DNA of 64,000 nucleotides from positions 248,001 through 312,000 of the forward strand of contig NZ_JACBJQ010000002.1 in NCBI RefSeq assembly GCF_013404075.1, in the 5' to 3' direction. Below the pieces are notes generated by a model. It did not search any database and was not told the DNA's origin. It saw only the letters and a program-made list of their open reading frames with translations. A program made the translations under genes and the position numbers. This stretch comes from Mycolicibacterium vinylchloridicum (GTDB lineage Bacteria; Actinomycetota; Actinomycetes; Mycobacteriales; Mycobacteriaceae). Each line of letters opens with the position of its first letter. The stretch's first letter is position 1. This document shows positions 7,462 to 15,556 of this stretch, piece by piece.

Positions 7462-8610
7462 ATGACCGATATCCGGGAGATCGACCCCGGCACGCCGATG
7501 ACTCGCTTCGCACGCGGTTGGCACTGCCTGGGCCTGGCCGACGATTTCCGTGACGGCAAGCCGCACGGCATCGAAGCGTTCGGCAGCAAGCTCGTGGTCT
7601 ACGCCGATTCCAGCGGCGACATCCAGGTGCTCGACGGCTACTGCCGGCATCTGGGCGCCGACCTGGCGATGGGCACGATCAAGGGCGACAACCTGGCCTG
7701 CGCGTTCCACGACTGGCGCTGGAACGGCGCGACCGGACGCTGCGTCGAAATCCCCTACGCCCGCCGGGTTCCCAAACTCGCGCGGACCCGCAAGTGGCAG
7801 ACCATCGAGGTCAACGGACAGCTGCTGGTGTGGCACGACCCCGAAAGGGGTGAGCCGACACCGGAACTCACGCCGCCGACGATCGAGGGGTACGACGAGG
7901 GGCAGTGGTCGAAGTGGGCGTGGAACTCGATGATCATCGAGGGGGCGCACTGCCGCGAGATCGTCGACAACAACGTCGACATGGCCCACTTCTTCTACAT
8001 CCACTACGCCTACCCCACTTACTTCAAGAACGTCTTCGAAGGCCACACCGCCAGCCAGTTCATGGAATCCAAAGGCCGCCAAGACTTCACCGAGCATCCC
8101 GAGCGCTTGTGGGAGGGCACCAAGCTGCGCTCCGAGGCCACCTACTTCGGGCCGTCGTACATGATCAACTGGTTGCACAACGACCTCGGACCGGATTTCA
8201 CCGTGGAGTCGGTGCTGATCAACTGCCACTACCCGATCAGCCAGAACTCGTTCATGCTGCAGTTCGGCGTCTCGGTGCAGAATATGCCCGGATTGTCAGA
8301 GGAGAAGGCGGCCAAGCTCGCCCAATCGTATTCGAAGATCTACGAAGTCGGCTTCCTGCAGGACGTCGAGATCTGGAAGCACAAAACGCGGATCGAAAAC
8401 CCGCTGCTGTGCGAGGAAGACGGCGCGTTGTACCAGTACCGGCGTTGGTACGAACAGTTCTACGTCGACGTCGCCGACGTCACCCCGGATATGACCAACC
8501 GGTTCGAGCTGGAGGTCGACACCACGCACGCCTACGACATCTGGCAGCGTGAGGTGGACGAAAACCTCCAAAAACGAGCTGCTGCAAGCATATCCGGCTC
8601 GGCCGGATAG
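7462..8610 (+). CDS. Rieske oxygenase, KshA-like (3-ketosteroid 9-alpha-hydroxylase alpha-subunit family)
   Basis: The start chosen is ATG 7462, which has AAAGGA at good spacing; an ATG at 7453 abuts that sequence and an upstream GTG lies inside the operator. The 382-residue product carries the Rieske [2Fe-2S] ligands as 'CRHLG' and 'CAFHDWRW' (residues ~68-90), and the mononuclear iron site as 'DNNVDMAHFFYIHY' with the distal Asp in 'FLQDVEIWKHKTRI'. The whole protein tracks the mycobacterial KshA, which 9-alpha-hydroxylates steroids with reductase KshB. No other sterol genes or KshB neighbour are present, so this may be a paralogue with another substrate. Confidence 0.9.
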   Translation: MTDIREIDPGTPMTRFARGWHCLGLADDFRDGKPHGIEAFGSKLVVYADSSGDIQVLDGYCRHLGADLAMGTIKGDNLACAFHDWRWNGATGRCVEIPYARRVPKLARTRKWQTIEVNGQLLVWHDPERGEPTPELTPPTIEGYDEGQWSKWAWNSMIIEGAHCREIVDNNVDMAHFFYIHYAYPTYFKNVFEGHTASQFMESKGRQDFTEHPERLWEGTKLRSEATYFGPSYMINWLHNDLGPDFTVESVLINCHYPISQNSFMLQFGVSVQNMPGLSEEKAAKLAQSYSKIYEVGFLQDVEIWKHKTRIENPLLCEEDGALYQYRRWYEQFYVDVADVTPDMTNRFELEVDTTHAYDIWQREVDENLQKRAAASISGSAG

Positions 8611-8631
8611 ACGCTGAAGCGGGCTAGCGGG

Positions 8632-9042
8632 TCAGGCCGCGTTGCGCGGCCGGCCGAGCGGAAGGTGGACGACGGTGGCCACCTGAGTGGGCAGCGCTTC
8701 GCTGCGGGCCAGTAGTTCGGCGCTCTCCGGGAGCTCGCGCGGATTGAGCTCGCCGTCGGCAATGCGCTGTAGGACTTCGTGGGCGCGGGCCAGTTGGTGC
8801 CGCTTGCGGTACTGACCCCCGGGCAGCTTCACGCCGGCCCACACGCCGTACTCCTCGCCACCTTCGACCGCGGCCCGCGCGCACGCGCGTTGCTGGGCCA
8901 GCGGGCACCGGCGCAGGCAGATCGTCCTGGCGCGGGTGGCGGATTGCTCGTAGACGCGGGCCTTGGCCGCGCCGTCACTGGCGTCGTCGTCTGCGTAGCC
9001 GAACCAGAGATCAGGCTCGAGCGAGCAAGGGCGGTGGTTCAT
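8632..9042 (-). CDS. whiB5: WhiB5-like iron-sulfur regulator
   Basis: ATG 9042 gives a 136-residue WhiB protein, close to M. tuberculosis WhiB5 (Rv0022c, 139 aa). Four cysteines are seen: one in 'HRPCSLEP', then 'ICLRRCPLAQQRAC', giving spacing C-x35-C-x3-C-x7-C instead of the usual C-x2-C-x5-C; as I recall, the x3 spacing is peculiar to WhiB5. The glycine turn is 'GVWAGVKLPGG', followed by a basic C-terminal region for DNA contact. It is divergent from the Rv0023-like regulator. WhiB5 is reported in M. tuberculosis to influence type VII secretion genes, fitting the Rv0024-Rv0028 neighbours here. Confidence 0.88.
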   Translation of the reverse strand: MNHRPCSLEPDLWFGYADDDASDGAAKARVYEQSATRARTICLRRCPLAQQRACARAAVEGGEEYGVWAGVKLPGGQYRKRHQLARAHEVLQRIADGELNPRELPESAELLARSEALPTQVATVVHLPLGRPRNAA

Positions 9043-9070
9043 CGGGGCCTCCTTGGCGGGATTCAATGAC

Positions 9071-9156
9071 GAAAGCGTATATCCGACGAGGGGCGATCGC
9101 AAGAGAAACGTAGAAGAAAACGTATAAACAGGCGATGCTGTGTACGCTCCGTATAT
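9071..9156. promoter_or_regulatory. Divergent promoter region with repeated CGTATA boxes
   Basis: The 129-bp gap between whiB5 and the XRE gene is unusually AT-rich and contains CGTATA at 9076, 9121 and 9150, two of them within GAAA-N(0-1)-CGTATA (9071 and 9116), plus a degenerate GAAACGTAGA at 9105. A further GAAACGTATATT lies inside the XRE gene at 9574. Repeats in a regulator's own promoter suggest binding sites for the Rv0023-like protein or WhiB5. Confidence 0.5.
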
Positions 9157-9171
9157 GGCTGGGAGCCGTTG

Positions 9172-9912
9172 GTGAGTCGCGAGGCGGCAGGCGCAGCCAT
9201 CCGGACATTGCGTGAGGCTCGGGACTGGTCACTGGCCGATCTGGCCGCGAACACCGGCGTCAGCATCATGGGCTTGAGTTTTCTCGAGCGCGGCGCCCGC
9301 AAGCCCCACAAAGGCACTGTTCAGAAGGTTGAAAACGGGCTCGGACTGCCGCCGGGGACGTACTCAAGGCTCGTCGTCTCCGACGATCCGAACGCCGAAA
9401 TCGCCCAGATCCTGGCCACCGCGCCGACCGAGTCAGCCCGGCCACGAGCCGCGGCCGGCATCGTCGTCAACCGCCACAGCGATGCCGATGTCCTCGAAGC
9501 GCACGCCGAGGCGCACCTGGAATCGCTGAACTCGTTGATAGCCCGGCTGCCAGCGGAGACGTCAAACGAATATGAAACGTATATTCAATCCGTGATCGAG
9601 CAATGCGTGAAGGCGGAACTGCTGGCCGCCAACTCGTGGCGCGTCGCAGTCAACGCCGGCGCCGAATCAGCGGACCGCCTGATGACCCACCTGAAATCGC
9701 TGGAAGCAATCCGCACCGGTCTGCTGGCCCGAATGCCCGGCAGCATCAGCGCCCGCTTCGACCAGGCGTGCGCGCGCTCGGATCTCCCGGAATCGGTGAT
9801 CGCGACAATGCTCGGCGTCGGGGTCGAGCAGATCTGGGACATCCGCAATCGCGGGGCCATTCCACCCGGCGCGCTGCCGCGGGTCCGGGCATTCGTCGAG
9901 GATCAATCGTGA
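9172..9912 (+). CDS. XRE-type helix-turn-helix regulator (Rv0023-like)
   Basis: GTG 9172 is preceded by GGGAG with 6-base spacing and is preferred to TTG 9169. The 246-residue protein has an N-terminal Cro/CI helix-turn-helix ('IRTLREARDWSLADLAANTG' then 'SIMGLSFLERGARKP', residues ~8-45). A second, weaker HTH-like segment near the C-terminus reads 'ESVIATMLGVGVEQIWDIRN'. Size and position next to whiB5 match M. tuberculosis Rv0023. It is coupled by GTGA overlap (9909-9912) to the NlpC/P60 gene, so it heads the plus-strand ESX-associated operon and is likely autoregulatory. Confidence 0.88.
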   Translation: MSREAAGAAIRTLREARDWSLADLAANTGVSIMGLSFLERGARKPHKGTVQKVENGLGLPPGTYSRLVVSDDPNAEIAQILATAPTESARPRAAAGIVVNRHSDADVLEAHAEAHLESLNSLIARLPAETSNEYETYIQSVIEQCVKAELLAANSWRVAVNAGAESADRLMTHLKSLEAIRTGLLARMPGSISARFDQACARSDLPESVIATMLGVGVEQIWDIRNRGAIPPGALPRVRAFVEDQS

Positions 9913-10697
9913 CCGCCTCCGACCTCGACATTCTGAGCCGTGCTCACGCACTGTTCAGTGGGCTGCGCGAAATGCCGGTGCTGGAAACGACTTCCGCGCC
10001 GTCGCCGGTTCAGAACGACGGGCTGCCCGCGACGTACCGCCAGGCCGCCGGGCGGCACAGCGAGGATCTCGGAGCCGCTCGCCGCGTCGACGCCGAGCTG
10101 TCGGCGATCCTGGCCCGTGCCCAGCGTGATCACCGCGACGCGCACGGGCAGACTCTCGCGGTGCTCGACGCCGCCCGTGCCGATGCCGCTTCGGCTCCAG
10201 ACAATCCGGTGGCCCAGCGCGAGCTGATGCGCCGGCGGGCCGCGCGGTTGCGGGCTCAGCACGCACACGTTCTCGCCGCCCGCCGGCGGGCGCGGCGACG
10301 GCTGGCACTGTTGCGTGCGTTGCGGTATCGCCGAGGTCGCCGACGGGTACCGGCGCCGAATTCGCGCGCGGCTCTCGCAGTGCGGGCCGCGTTGTCCCGG
10401 TTGGGCTGCCCCTACGTGTGGGGCGCCACCGGACCGGATCGTTTCGACTGCTCAGGCCTGGTGCAGTGGGCTTATGCGCAGGCCGGTGTGCATCTGGATC
10501 GCACCACCTACGACCAGATCAACGACGGCGTGCCGGTGTCGCGGTCGCAGGTACGGCCCGGCGATCTGGTGTTCCCGCACGCGGGACATGTCCAGATGGC
10601 GATCGGCAACGGCATGGTCGTGGAAGCCCCGAACGCCGGGGCCAACGTGCAGATCAGCCGGATGGGCGACCAAGTCGCCATCCGCCGACCCGCGTAG
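9909..10697 (+). CDS. NlpC/P60 peptidase with DUF4226-like N-terminus (Rv0024-like)
   Basis: The GTG start overlaps the upstream TGA (GTGA). The N-terminal ~150 residues are Ala/Arg-rich helices like the DUF4226 proteins encoded next door, and the C-terminal ~110 residues are an NlpC/P60 domain. Its catalytic Cys is in 'DRFDCSGLVQWAY' and the His in 'HAGHVQMAIGNG', so it should cleave peptidoglycan stem peptides. No signal peptide is visible, although the substrate is outside the membrane; this suggests export by a type VII system or with a partner. Length (262) and context match Rv0024. Confidence 0.88.
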   Translation: MTASDLDILSRAHALFSGLREMPVLETTSAPSPVQNDGLPATYRQAAGRHSEDLGAARRVDAELSAILARAQRDHRDAHGQTLAVLDAARADAASAPDNPVAQRELMRRRAARLRAQHAHVLAARRRARRRLALLRALRYRRGRRRVPAPNSRAALAVRAALSRLGCPYVWGATGPDRFDCSGLVQWAYAQAGVHLDRTTYDQINDGVPVSRSQVRPGDLVFPHAGHVQMAIGNGMVVEAPNAGANVQISRMGDQVAIRRPA

Positions 10698-10736
10698 TGA
10701 GTTGTTCGCCGAATTTCCGCTGAGTACCGTCGACGC

Positions 10737-11090
10737 ATGACCGAGTCCGCGGGAGCGTTGGGGGTGGCGTCCGCCCGGGCTCTGCTCGCCACCCGCGATC
10801 GTGAACTCGCCGAGGCCGACGCCGAACTCGCCGGGGTCGTCGCGAGTGCACACGCTTGCGCAGCGGAGGCCATTCGCAAGCTCGACGCCGTCCGCGCCGA
10901 GATCGACGCCGCCGTCGCTGCGCGCACCATAACGGCACCGTCCGAAGGGCGTGAGTTCGCCCGGTTCCTGCTCGCCAAGCAACAAGAGATCAGCGACATC
11001 CTGACGACAGCACGCGCCGATGCCGACGCGAAAGTGGCTGTACTACAGCAACTTCTGGGCCGATACCGGGCGCCGTCCACATCGCCGTGA
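10737..11090 (+). CDS. DUF4226-family protein (Rv0025-like)
   Basis: A 117-residue, mostly alpha-helical protein rich in Ala, Asp and Glu ('LLATRDRELAEADAELAGVV', 'FLLAKQQEISDILTTAR'). It resembles the N-terminal part of the NlpC/P60 protein upstream and the first part of the next protein, suggesting these three genes share a repeated DUF4226 helical module. Size and order match M. tuberculosis Rv0025 (120 aa). Molecular function unknown; association with type VII secretion is inferred from the neighbours. ATG 10737 lies 39 bases after the preceding stop. Confidence 0.82.
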   Translation: MTESAGALGVASARALLATRDRELAEADAELAGVVASAHACAAEAIRKLDAVRAEIDAAVAARTITAPSEGREFARFLLAKQQEISDILTTARADADAKVAVLQQLLGRYRAPSTSP

Positions 11091-11150
11091 CGAGGTGAAT
11101 TGTCGGGCGTTGGACTGACTGGATACAGTCGCCGGCATGAAAGGGCACCG

Positions 11151-12524
11151 GTGGCAAGCTACCAAGACTTGCTCGACGCGATAGCGCGCGTCGGCGCCGC
11201 CACCGGCGACACCCGGGCGTGGATGGCCGGGCTGTCCGACGCGGATCTCGCGACCGTCACCAGCCCGGTCACTGTCATCTCGACGAACGCAATCGACAAC
11301 GTGGTGGCCAAGATTCGCGCTCAGCACCGTCAGGCGTTCGATCCGGCGCCGAGCCCGGGAGTGGGGGAGGGGCGTGCGGCCGAGGCCATTCGCACCGCAG
11401 AAACCTCTCTGGCCCTGCAGAATTCGGTGAGCGCACAGCTCGACCTGCAGGTCATCACCGCGGTGCTCAACGCGCACACCACACACGCCGCCGGCGCCGC
11501 GGCGCTCGACGCCCTGCAAGACGATATCGAGACGGCCGTCGCCACCCGCACCGATCTCGACACCCCGGCCGGCGCACGCGCGTTCCAGCGCTTTTTGATC
11601 GGGAAGCTCCGCGATATCAAGGACGTGGTGGAAACCGCGGGCCTGGACGACACATCGAAGGCCTCGCTGGCCGCCGCCCTGGCATCGCTGTACGGGGGTG
11701 CCACCCCGGACACCACCGACGAACAAGTCGCCGGCCCGAAGCCGGTCGCGCCGCCCGCCCAGGCGCGACCGCCCGCGATCGCCGCTGCGGCCGATGTCGG
11801 GTTCGACCCTCTCGACGATGCGCTGCTGTCCGACGATCTCGACGCACTGCCGCCGGACCCGAGTTCGGGCGGCCAACCCATGCCCGCACCCGTGATCCCG
11901 CCGATGGCCGCGATGCCCCCACCCGGCAGCAGTCCGCTGCCGGGCCCGGCGCCGGCGCCGCCGACGGCCGACAACCCGACACCGCCACGGCTACCCACCG
12001 GTGACGACCTGTTCGACGACCCGCTGCTCGACGAACCTCTCGACGAGATCGGGGAAGAGCCGGACGTCGAAGACAAGGATGGCCGCGCGGAGGCGGAGCC
12101 CACCGCCCTGACCTCGGCGGATTCGACGGTCGTGCACTTACCCAACGGAGAAACCGTGACCGCGCCGAGTCCCCGGCTGGCCGCCGCGATCACCGCCGCG
12201 GTCGCCGGCACACCCATCCCCGAGGCGTTCCGGCAGCAGGGCATCACGATTCCGGCGCCCGGCAGCGCGGTACCGCACCCCGTCGAGTCCACCCGGCTCA
12301 TCCCCGGCGATATCGGGATGCTGACCGATCGGCACGCGCTGGCGCTGGGCAACGGTAAAGCCGTGTTCAACAATCAGATCCAACCCATTGCCAGCGTCAC
12401 CGGGCCGAGCTTCCTAGGGTGGGAGCATCCGCCGGAACCGGGCACCGCTACGACGACACCGAACACAGACCAACCGACACCGACCCGGCCCGCGGTAACG
12501 GCCGACCCGCCGATAGGAGAGTGA
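11151..12524 (+). CDS. DUF4226 protein with long Pro-rich region (Rv0026-like)
   Basis: GTG 11151 with AAAGG upstream is chosen over TTG 11100, which sits in weakly coding sequence. The 457-residue product starts with ~180 helical residues like the upstream DUF4226 proteins ('LRDIKDVVETAGLDD' near residue 160). A disordered Pro/Asp-rich stretch of ~150 residues follows, then a compact C-terminal domain ('LPNGETVTAPSPRLAAAITA', 'LIPGDIGMLTDRHALALGNG'). This matches Rv0026 (448 aa) in length and order. The C-terminal domain resembles those of ESX-associated secreted proteins, but no activity is assigned. Confidence 0.85.
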   Translation: MASYQDLLDAIARVGAATGDTRAWMAGLSDADLATVTSPVTVISTNAIDNVVAKIRAQHRQAFDPAPSPGVGEGRAAEAIRTAETSLALQNSVSAQLDLQVITAVLNAHTTHAAGAAALDALQDDIETAVATRTDLDTPAGARAFQRFLIGKLRDIKDVVETAGLDDTSKASLAAALASLYGGATPDTTDEQVAGPKPVAPPAQARPPAIAAAADVGFDPLDDALLSDDLDALPPDPSSGGQPMPAPVIPPMAAMPPPGSSPLPGPAPAPPTADNPTPPRLPTGDDLFDDPLLDEPLDEIGEEPDVEDKDGRAEAEPTALTSADSTVVHLPNGETVTAPSPRLAAAITAAVAGTPIPEAFRQQGITIPAPGSAVPHPVESTRLIPGDIGMLTDRHALALGNGKAVFNNQIQPIASVTGPSFLGWEHPPEPGTATTTPNTDQPTPTRPAVTADPPIGE

Positions 12525-12525
12525 T

Positions 12526-12843
12526 ATGGCCGAGCGCATCCACGTGGTGCCCGACGAACTGCGCAGGGCGGCGCGCGACCACCAGGACACCGCCGAGCAG
12601 CTCAGCACGGTCCCGTCCCGGCACGGCGACATCCTGGCCAGCCTCGACTCGCTCGGCCCTATCTTCGGCGAGCTCCGCGACGCCGGGCGTGAACTTCTGG
12701 ACCAGCGCCGGGCGTGCTACGAGCAGCAGGCGGCTGCCCATGCCGCGCTCGCGACCAACCTGCGGCACGCCGCCGACATCTGGGAGCACCAGGACACTGC
12801 CGCCGCCGCCGAGCTCGGCCGCATCACCGAGGACGGTCCATGA
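12526..12843 (+). CDS. EspC-like type VII secretion-associated protein (DUF2580, Rv0027-like)
   Basis: This 105-residue protein is an all-helical hairpin of EspC/DUF2580 type ('IHVVPDELRRAARDHQDTAE', then 'YEQQAAAHAALATNLRHAAD'), the small substrate-like proteins linked to ESX secretion. A Y-x3-D/E signal is not obvious; 'WEHQD' near residue 88 may take its place. ATG 12526 is one base after the preceding TGA and its own stop overlaps the next ATG (ATGA), so it is translated as part of the operon. It matches Rv0027 (105 aa) in length. Confidence 0.85.
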   Translation: MAERIHVVPDELRRAARDHQDTAEQLSTVPSRHGDILASLDSLGPIFGELRDAGRELLDQRRACYEQQAAAHAALATNLRHAADIWEHQDTAAAAELGRITEDGP

Positions 12844-13145
12844 CCGCACCGGATCCGGAGTTCGACGCAGTTCATCCCAGCGGGCACATCCTGTTCCGGT
12901 CGTGCCGGGGCGGATACCTGCACAGCGTGACGCTGGCCGAACCGGCACTGGACGCCGATGCGCAGACCTTGGCGCAGGCGATCCTGCTGACCGCCGACGT
13001 GTCGTATCTCAAGGCGTTGATGCAGGTTCGCGCCGAAATCGTGGCCGCCGGCCACACGCCGTCGGATGACATCGCCGGCAGCCGCGAGCTCAAGCTCGCC
13101 TCCGAGGCGCTGGCGCACCACCGGCTGCGGCCCGAAAGCGCCTGA
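12840..13145 (+). CDS. DUF2694 protein (Rv0028-like)
   Basis: The 101-residue product starts at the ATG overlapping the previous stop. It is the DUF2694 family found beside DUF2580 proteins in mycobacterial ESX-associated loci; 'SGHILFRSCRGGYLHSVTL' forms an N-terminal sheet and 'LAQAILLTADVSYLKALMQV' a helix. Length equals Rv0028 (101 aa). The family is proposed to assist the EspC-like partner, but this is inference from gene pairing. It is the last gene of the plus-strand operon, ending one base before a small minus-strand gene. Confidence 0.85.
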   Translation: MTAPDPEFDAVHPSGHILFRSCRGGYLHSVTLAEPALDADAQTLAQAILLTADVSYLKALMQVRAEIVAAGHTPSDDIAGSRELKLASEALAHHRLRPESA

Positions 13146-13277
13146 CTACCGATCCCCGGTGGATTCGGGCGCGATGACCTCCGGTGGTGCAACAGGATTG
13201 GTGCCGAACAACTCCCGCGCCCGCTGAAGCAGGGCGCGCACCTCGTCGAGTTGCTGCTGAAGCAGCGAGTCACCCAT
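13146..13277 (-). CDS. Possible 43-residue helical small protein
   Basis: ATG 13277 to TAG 13146 encodes 43 residues, 'MGDSLLQQQLDEVRALLQRA' followed by 'RELFGTNPVAPPEV...'. The first half is a strongly amphipathic, leucine-spaced helix, the second half a flexible Pro-rich tail. Codons are GC-rich at the third position, as in real genes here. It fills the gap exactly, ending tail-to-tail with the DUF2694 gene (13145/13146). No convincing ribosome-binding site is seen. I do not recognise a family. Confidence 0.45.
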   Translation of the reverse strand: MGDSLLQQQLDEVRALLQRARELFGTNPVAPPEVIAPESTGDR

Positions 13278-13305
13278 GGCCGCTACGCTATCCGCACCGC
13301 GAGGC

Positions 13306-13345
13306 GGGCACAATTCACCCAGCCGTGCCGGATGGGCACAATTCA
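13306..13345. repeat. 12-bp direct repeat (GGGCACAATTCA) in intergenic region
   Basis: GGGCACAATTCA occurs at 13306-13317 and 13334-13345, 28 bp apart; the second copy contains the stop codon of the minus-strand esterase. It could be recombination debris or a weak regulatory site. No hairpin is formed. Confidence 0.5.
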
Positions 13346-14596
13346 GCTTCGAGTGCGCGGGATTTCAGCGTTGATGTGGTCGAGCACTGCGGTGTAGCGG
13401 CCGGCTTCCCGGTGCGCTCCGGGCTTGCCGCTGCTGATCAGTCCGACCGACAGTTGCCGGTCCGGATCCGCCCACACCACGACGTTGGTCAGCCCGGTGT
13501 GGCCGAAGGCGCCGGGTGCGTTGCGCCCGAACGGCCCAAACCGCGTGGAGCCCAGCATGTACCCGGTGCCCCAGCGGATCGGTGCCAGCCCGGTGGCGAC
13601 ATCCGGGCGCAGGCGCCGGGCCGGTGCCACCGCCGCTCGCAGCGTGTCTTCCCGCATGATCCGGACCCCGTCGAGTTCGCCACCGCGGCGCAGGATTTCG
13701 GCAAACCGGGACAATTCGTCCGCCGTCGAGACGGTGCTGGACGACGGGATGACGCCGGTGAGGAAGAGCGGCGTGTTGGAGAACGGGATGATCTGCGCAG
13801 GCGTACCGCCGACGGCGGTGCGGAACGCAGCCGCCAGCGGAGCCGGCAGCGGTTTGCCTGTCACATGGCTGGGCGCGACGAGGGGCACATCCTGTTCGGC
13901 CACACCGTAATTCGTCCACCGGAATTCGAGCGGATCGAGGATCTGCTGGGCCAGGATGTCGCGGATGTTGCGGCCGGTGGCTGCCGAGACGATCTCGCGG
14001 ACCAGCGGTCCCCAGGTCAGGCCGTGGTAGATGTGCATCAACCCGGGTCGGTGGATGGGCTTGAGTTCAGCGAGTTTCTCGCGGGCGTAATCGCTTTCGT
14101 TCATCCGCTTGAGATTCGGGCGCGGGCCCGTCGCGAACGGCACCCCGGCGCTATGGGTGATGACGTGCCGGATGGTGGTGCGGTCCTTGCCGTGGCTGGT
14201 GTAGTTCGGCAGGTAGTCGCAGACCCGGTCGTCGAGTGAGAAGTGGCCCTGCTCGACGAGCATGTGCACCACCGTCGTGCTGATCGCCTTGGCAGCGGAG
14301 TACACGCAGAACGGGGTGGCAACGGTGACGGGCAGTTTCTCGGCGTCGTCGGGGTCGGCGGGTCCGTTGCCCCAGCCGTGGCCGATCGCGCGGTTGAGCA
14401 CCACTTTTCCGTTGTGCCGCAGGCACAGCTGAATGGCCGGGTGCATACCCGCGGCGTACCAGTGCCGCACCGACTGCCAGATCCGCTCGGCGGTGACCGC
14501 CGAGAAGTCGCCATGGTCTTCGGCGCCGACATCGGTGACGGCATCGAGGTCGGTCGGGACGCGGATGCGTCCCTCGCGCGCGGGGGAGTAGTTCAC
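13343..14596 (-). CDS. Beta-lactamase-fold serine hydrolase (LipE/EstB-like esterase)
   Basis: A 417-residue class C beta-lactamase-like esterase. The catalytic S-x-x-K tetrad is 'CVYSAAKAIST' (residues ~100), a Tyr motif is in 'LMHIYHGLTWG', and the C-terminal 'GHTGLTNVVVW' stands in for the KTG box (HTG, usual in esterases of this family). Such proteins hydrolyse short acyl esters rather than beta-lactams. Length and motifs resemble mycobacterial LipE (415 aa), though I would not assign that name without an alignment. The ATG overlaps the stop of the upstream nitrobindin gene (ATGA, 14593-14596). Confidence 0.88.
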   Translation of the reverse strand: MNYSPAREGRIRVPTDLDAVTDVGAEDHGDFSAVTAERIWQSVRHWYAAGMHPAIQLCLRHNGKVVLNRAIGHGWGNGPADPDDAEKLPVTVATPFCVYSAAKAISTTVVHMLVEQGHFSLDDRVCDYLPNYTSHGKDRTTIRHVITHSAGVPFATGPRPNLKRMNESDYAREKLAELKPIHRPGLMHIYHGLTWGPLVREIVSAATGRNIRDILAQQILDPLEFRWTNYGVAEQDVPLVAPSHVTGKPLPAPLAAAFRTAVGGTPAQIIPFSNTPLFLTGVIPSSSTVSTADELSRFAEILRRGGELDGVRIMREDTLRAAVAPARRLRPDVATGLAPIRWGTGYMLGSTRFGPFGRNAPGAFGHTGLTNVVVWADPDRQLSVGLISSGKPGAHREAGRYTAVLDHINAEIPRTRS

Positions 14597-15078
14597 CCGA
14601 GCTGCCTGCGCAGCGTCGCGGCGAGATGGTGGGTGAGGGGCACGCCGACCGCGGCCATCGAGACGCTATAGGTCAGCCGGTCTCCGTCCAGGCGGAATGA
14701 ACGGCTCAGGGCAGTAACGCTTTTCGCGGAGCCGGTCAGCCCGATCGACGTCGACGCCACCTCTATGGTCAGACCGTGGCGCTCGACGGACAGCGTGCCC
14801 TCGTCGATCTCGGTGACCCCGGTGGGGTGCGCCACGACCAGTTCGATCCGCCCGGGCGAAGGCACCCGCAGATAGCCGGTCTCGGCGTGCAGGGGCCGCC
14901 CGTCGTCGCTGGCGCGGGTCCGCTGCGAATAGGTCAGGAACGGTTTGCCGACATGGCCGAGGGTGATCTCCTCGCGGTAGCCGAACGAGTCGATGGTCGG
15001 GTACTCGCCGGCGCCGGCGCCGGCCCAGGTGCCCAGCAGGGGAGCGAGGACCGCGACGTCGGGATGTAGCTCGGGCAC
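14593..15078 (-). CDS. Nitrobindin-type heme protein (FABP-like, Rv2717c family)
   Basis: The 161-residue product has the nitrobindin signature 'GTWAGAGAGEYPT' near residue 16 and the ten-stranded beta-barrel pattern. Nitrobindins bind ferric heme through a C-terminal His, here probably in 'VPLTHHLAATL', and scavenge nitric oxide or isomerise peroxynitrite to nitrate. The GTG start at 15078 places the signature at its usual distance from the N-terminus. It is translationally coupled to the downstream esterase gene. The family is soluble and cytosolic. Confidence 0.9.
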   Translation of the reverse strand: MPELHPDVAVLAPLLGTWAGAGAGEYPTIDSFGYREEITLGHVGKPFLTYSQRTRASDDGRPLHAETGYLRVPSPGRIELVVAHPTGVTEIDEGTLSVERHGLTIEVASTSIGLTGSAKSVTALSRSFRLDGDRLTYSVSMAAVGVPLTHHLAATLRRQLG

Positions 15079-15103
15079 TAGCCCAGGGTACGACTCCCGC
15101 GGA

Positions 15104-15511
15104 TCACAGCGGTCCGACGAGCTCGACCCAGTTGCCGTCCGGGTCGGCGACGAACATCCATCCCATGCCGGGGACGGGCGCGAACTCGGCCAGTTCCTGC
15201 GCGATTTCGTACCCCGCGGCCTTCACCTGCTCGGCGGCCTTGGTCGTGCTGGCCACCACAACGGTGTAGTAGCGGATACCGGCCGCGGCGGGTCCGCCGC
15301 CCGGCGTCGCGGGTGCGGCCGGGGGCTCGTCGAGAGTGATCAGCTTGAGCACGTTGTCACCGATCGCGTAACGCTTCATGGTGCCGCCGGGGAAGTCGAG
15401 GTCGCCGGTGAAGGGCAGGCCGAGGAAGTTCTCGTAGAACTCGACCATGGCATCGAGGTTGGTGGTCACCAAACCGACTTCGATGTTCTTTGCGAGTAGA
15501 TCGATGGCCAT
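15104..15511 (-). CDS. VOC-family protein (glyoxalase/dioxygenase fold), copy 1
   Basis: A 135-residue vicinal-oxygen-chelate protein made of two beta-alpha-beta modules ('IEVGLVTTNLDAMVEFYENF', 'YYTVVVAST', 'GMGWMFVADPDGNWVELVGP'). The Glu of 'WVEL' and a residue on the first strand would bind a divalent metal, but the usual first-strand His is replaced (GLVTTN), so metal binding may be altered. ATG 15511 has GGAGGAGCC upstream. It is a close duplicate of the next gene. Substrate unknown. Confidence 0.88.
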   Translation of the reverse strand: MAIDLLAKNIEVGLVTTNLDAMVEFYENFLGLPFTGDLDFPGGTMKRYAIGDNVLKLITLDEPPAAPATPGGGPAAAGIRYYTVVVASTTKAAEQVKAAGYEIAQELAEFAPVPGMGWMFVADPDGNWVELVGPL

Positions 15512-15556
15512 GGGGCTCCTCCGCGCTGAGTTGGCTGACGACCGAAGAGTAATCGG

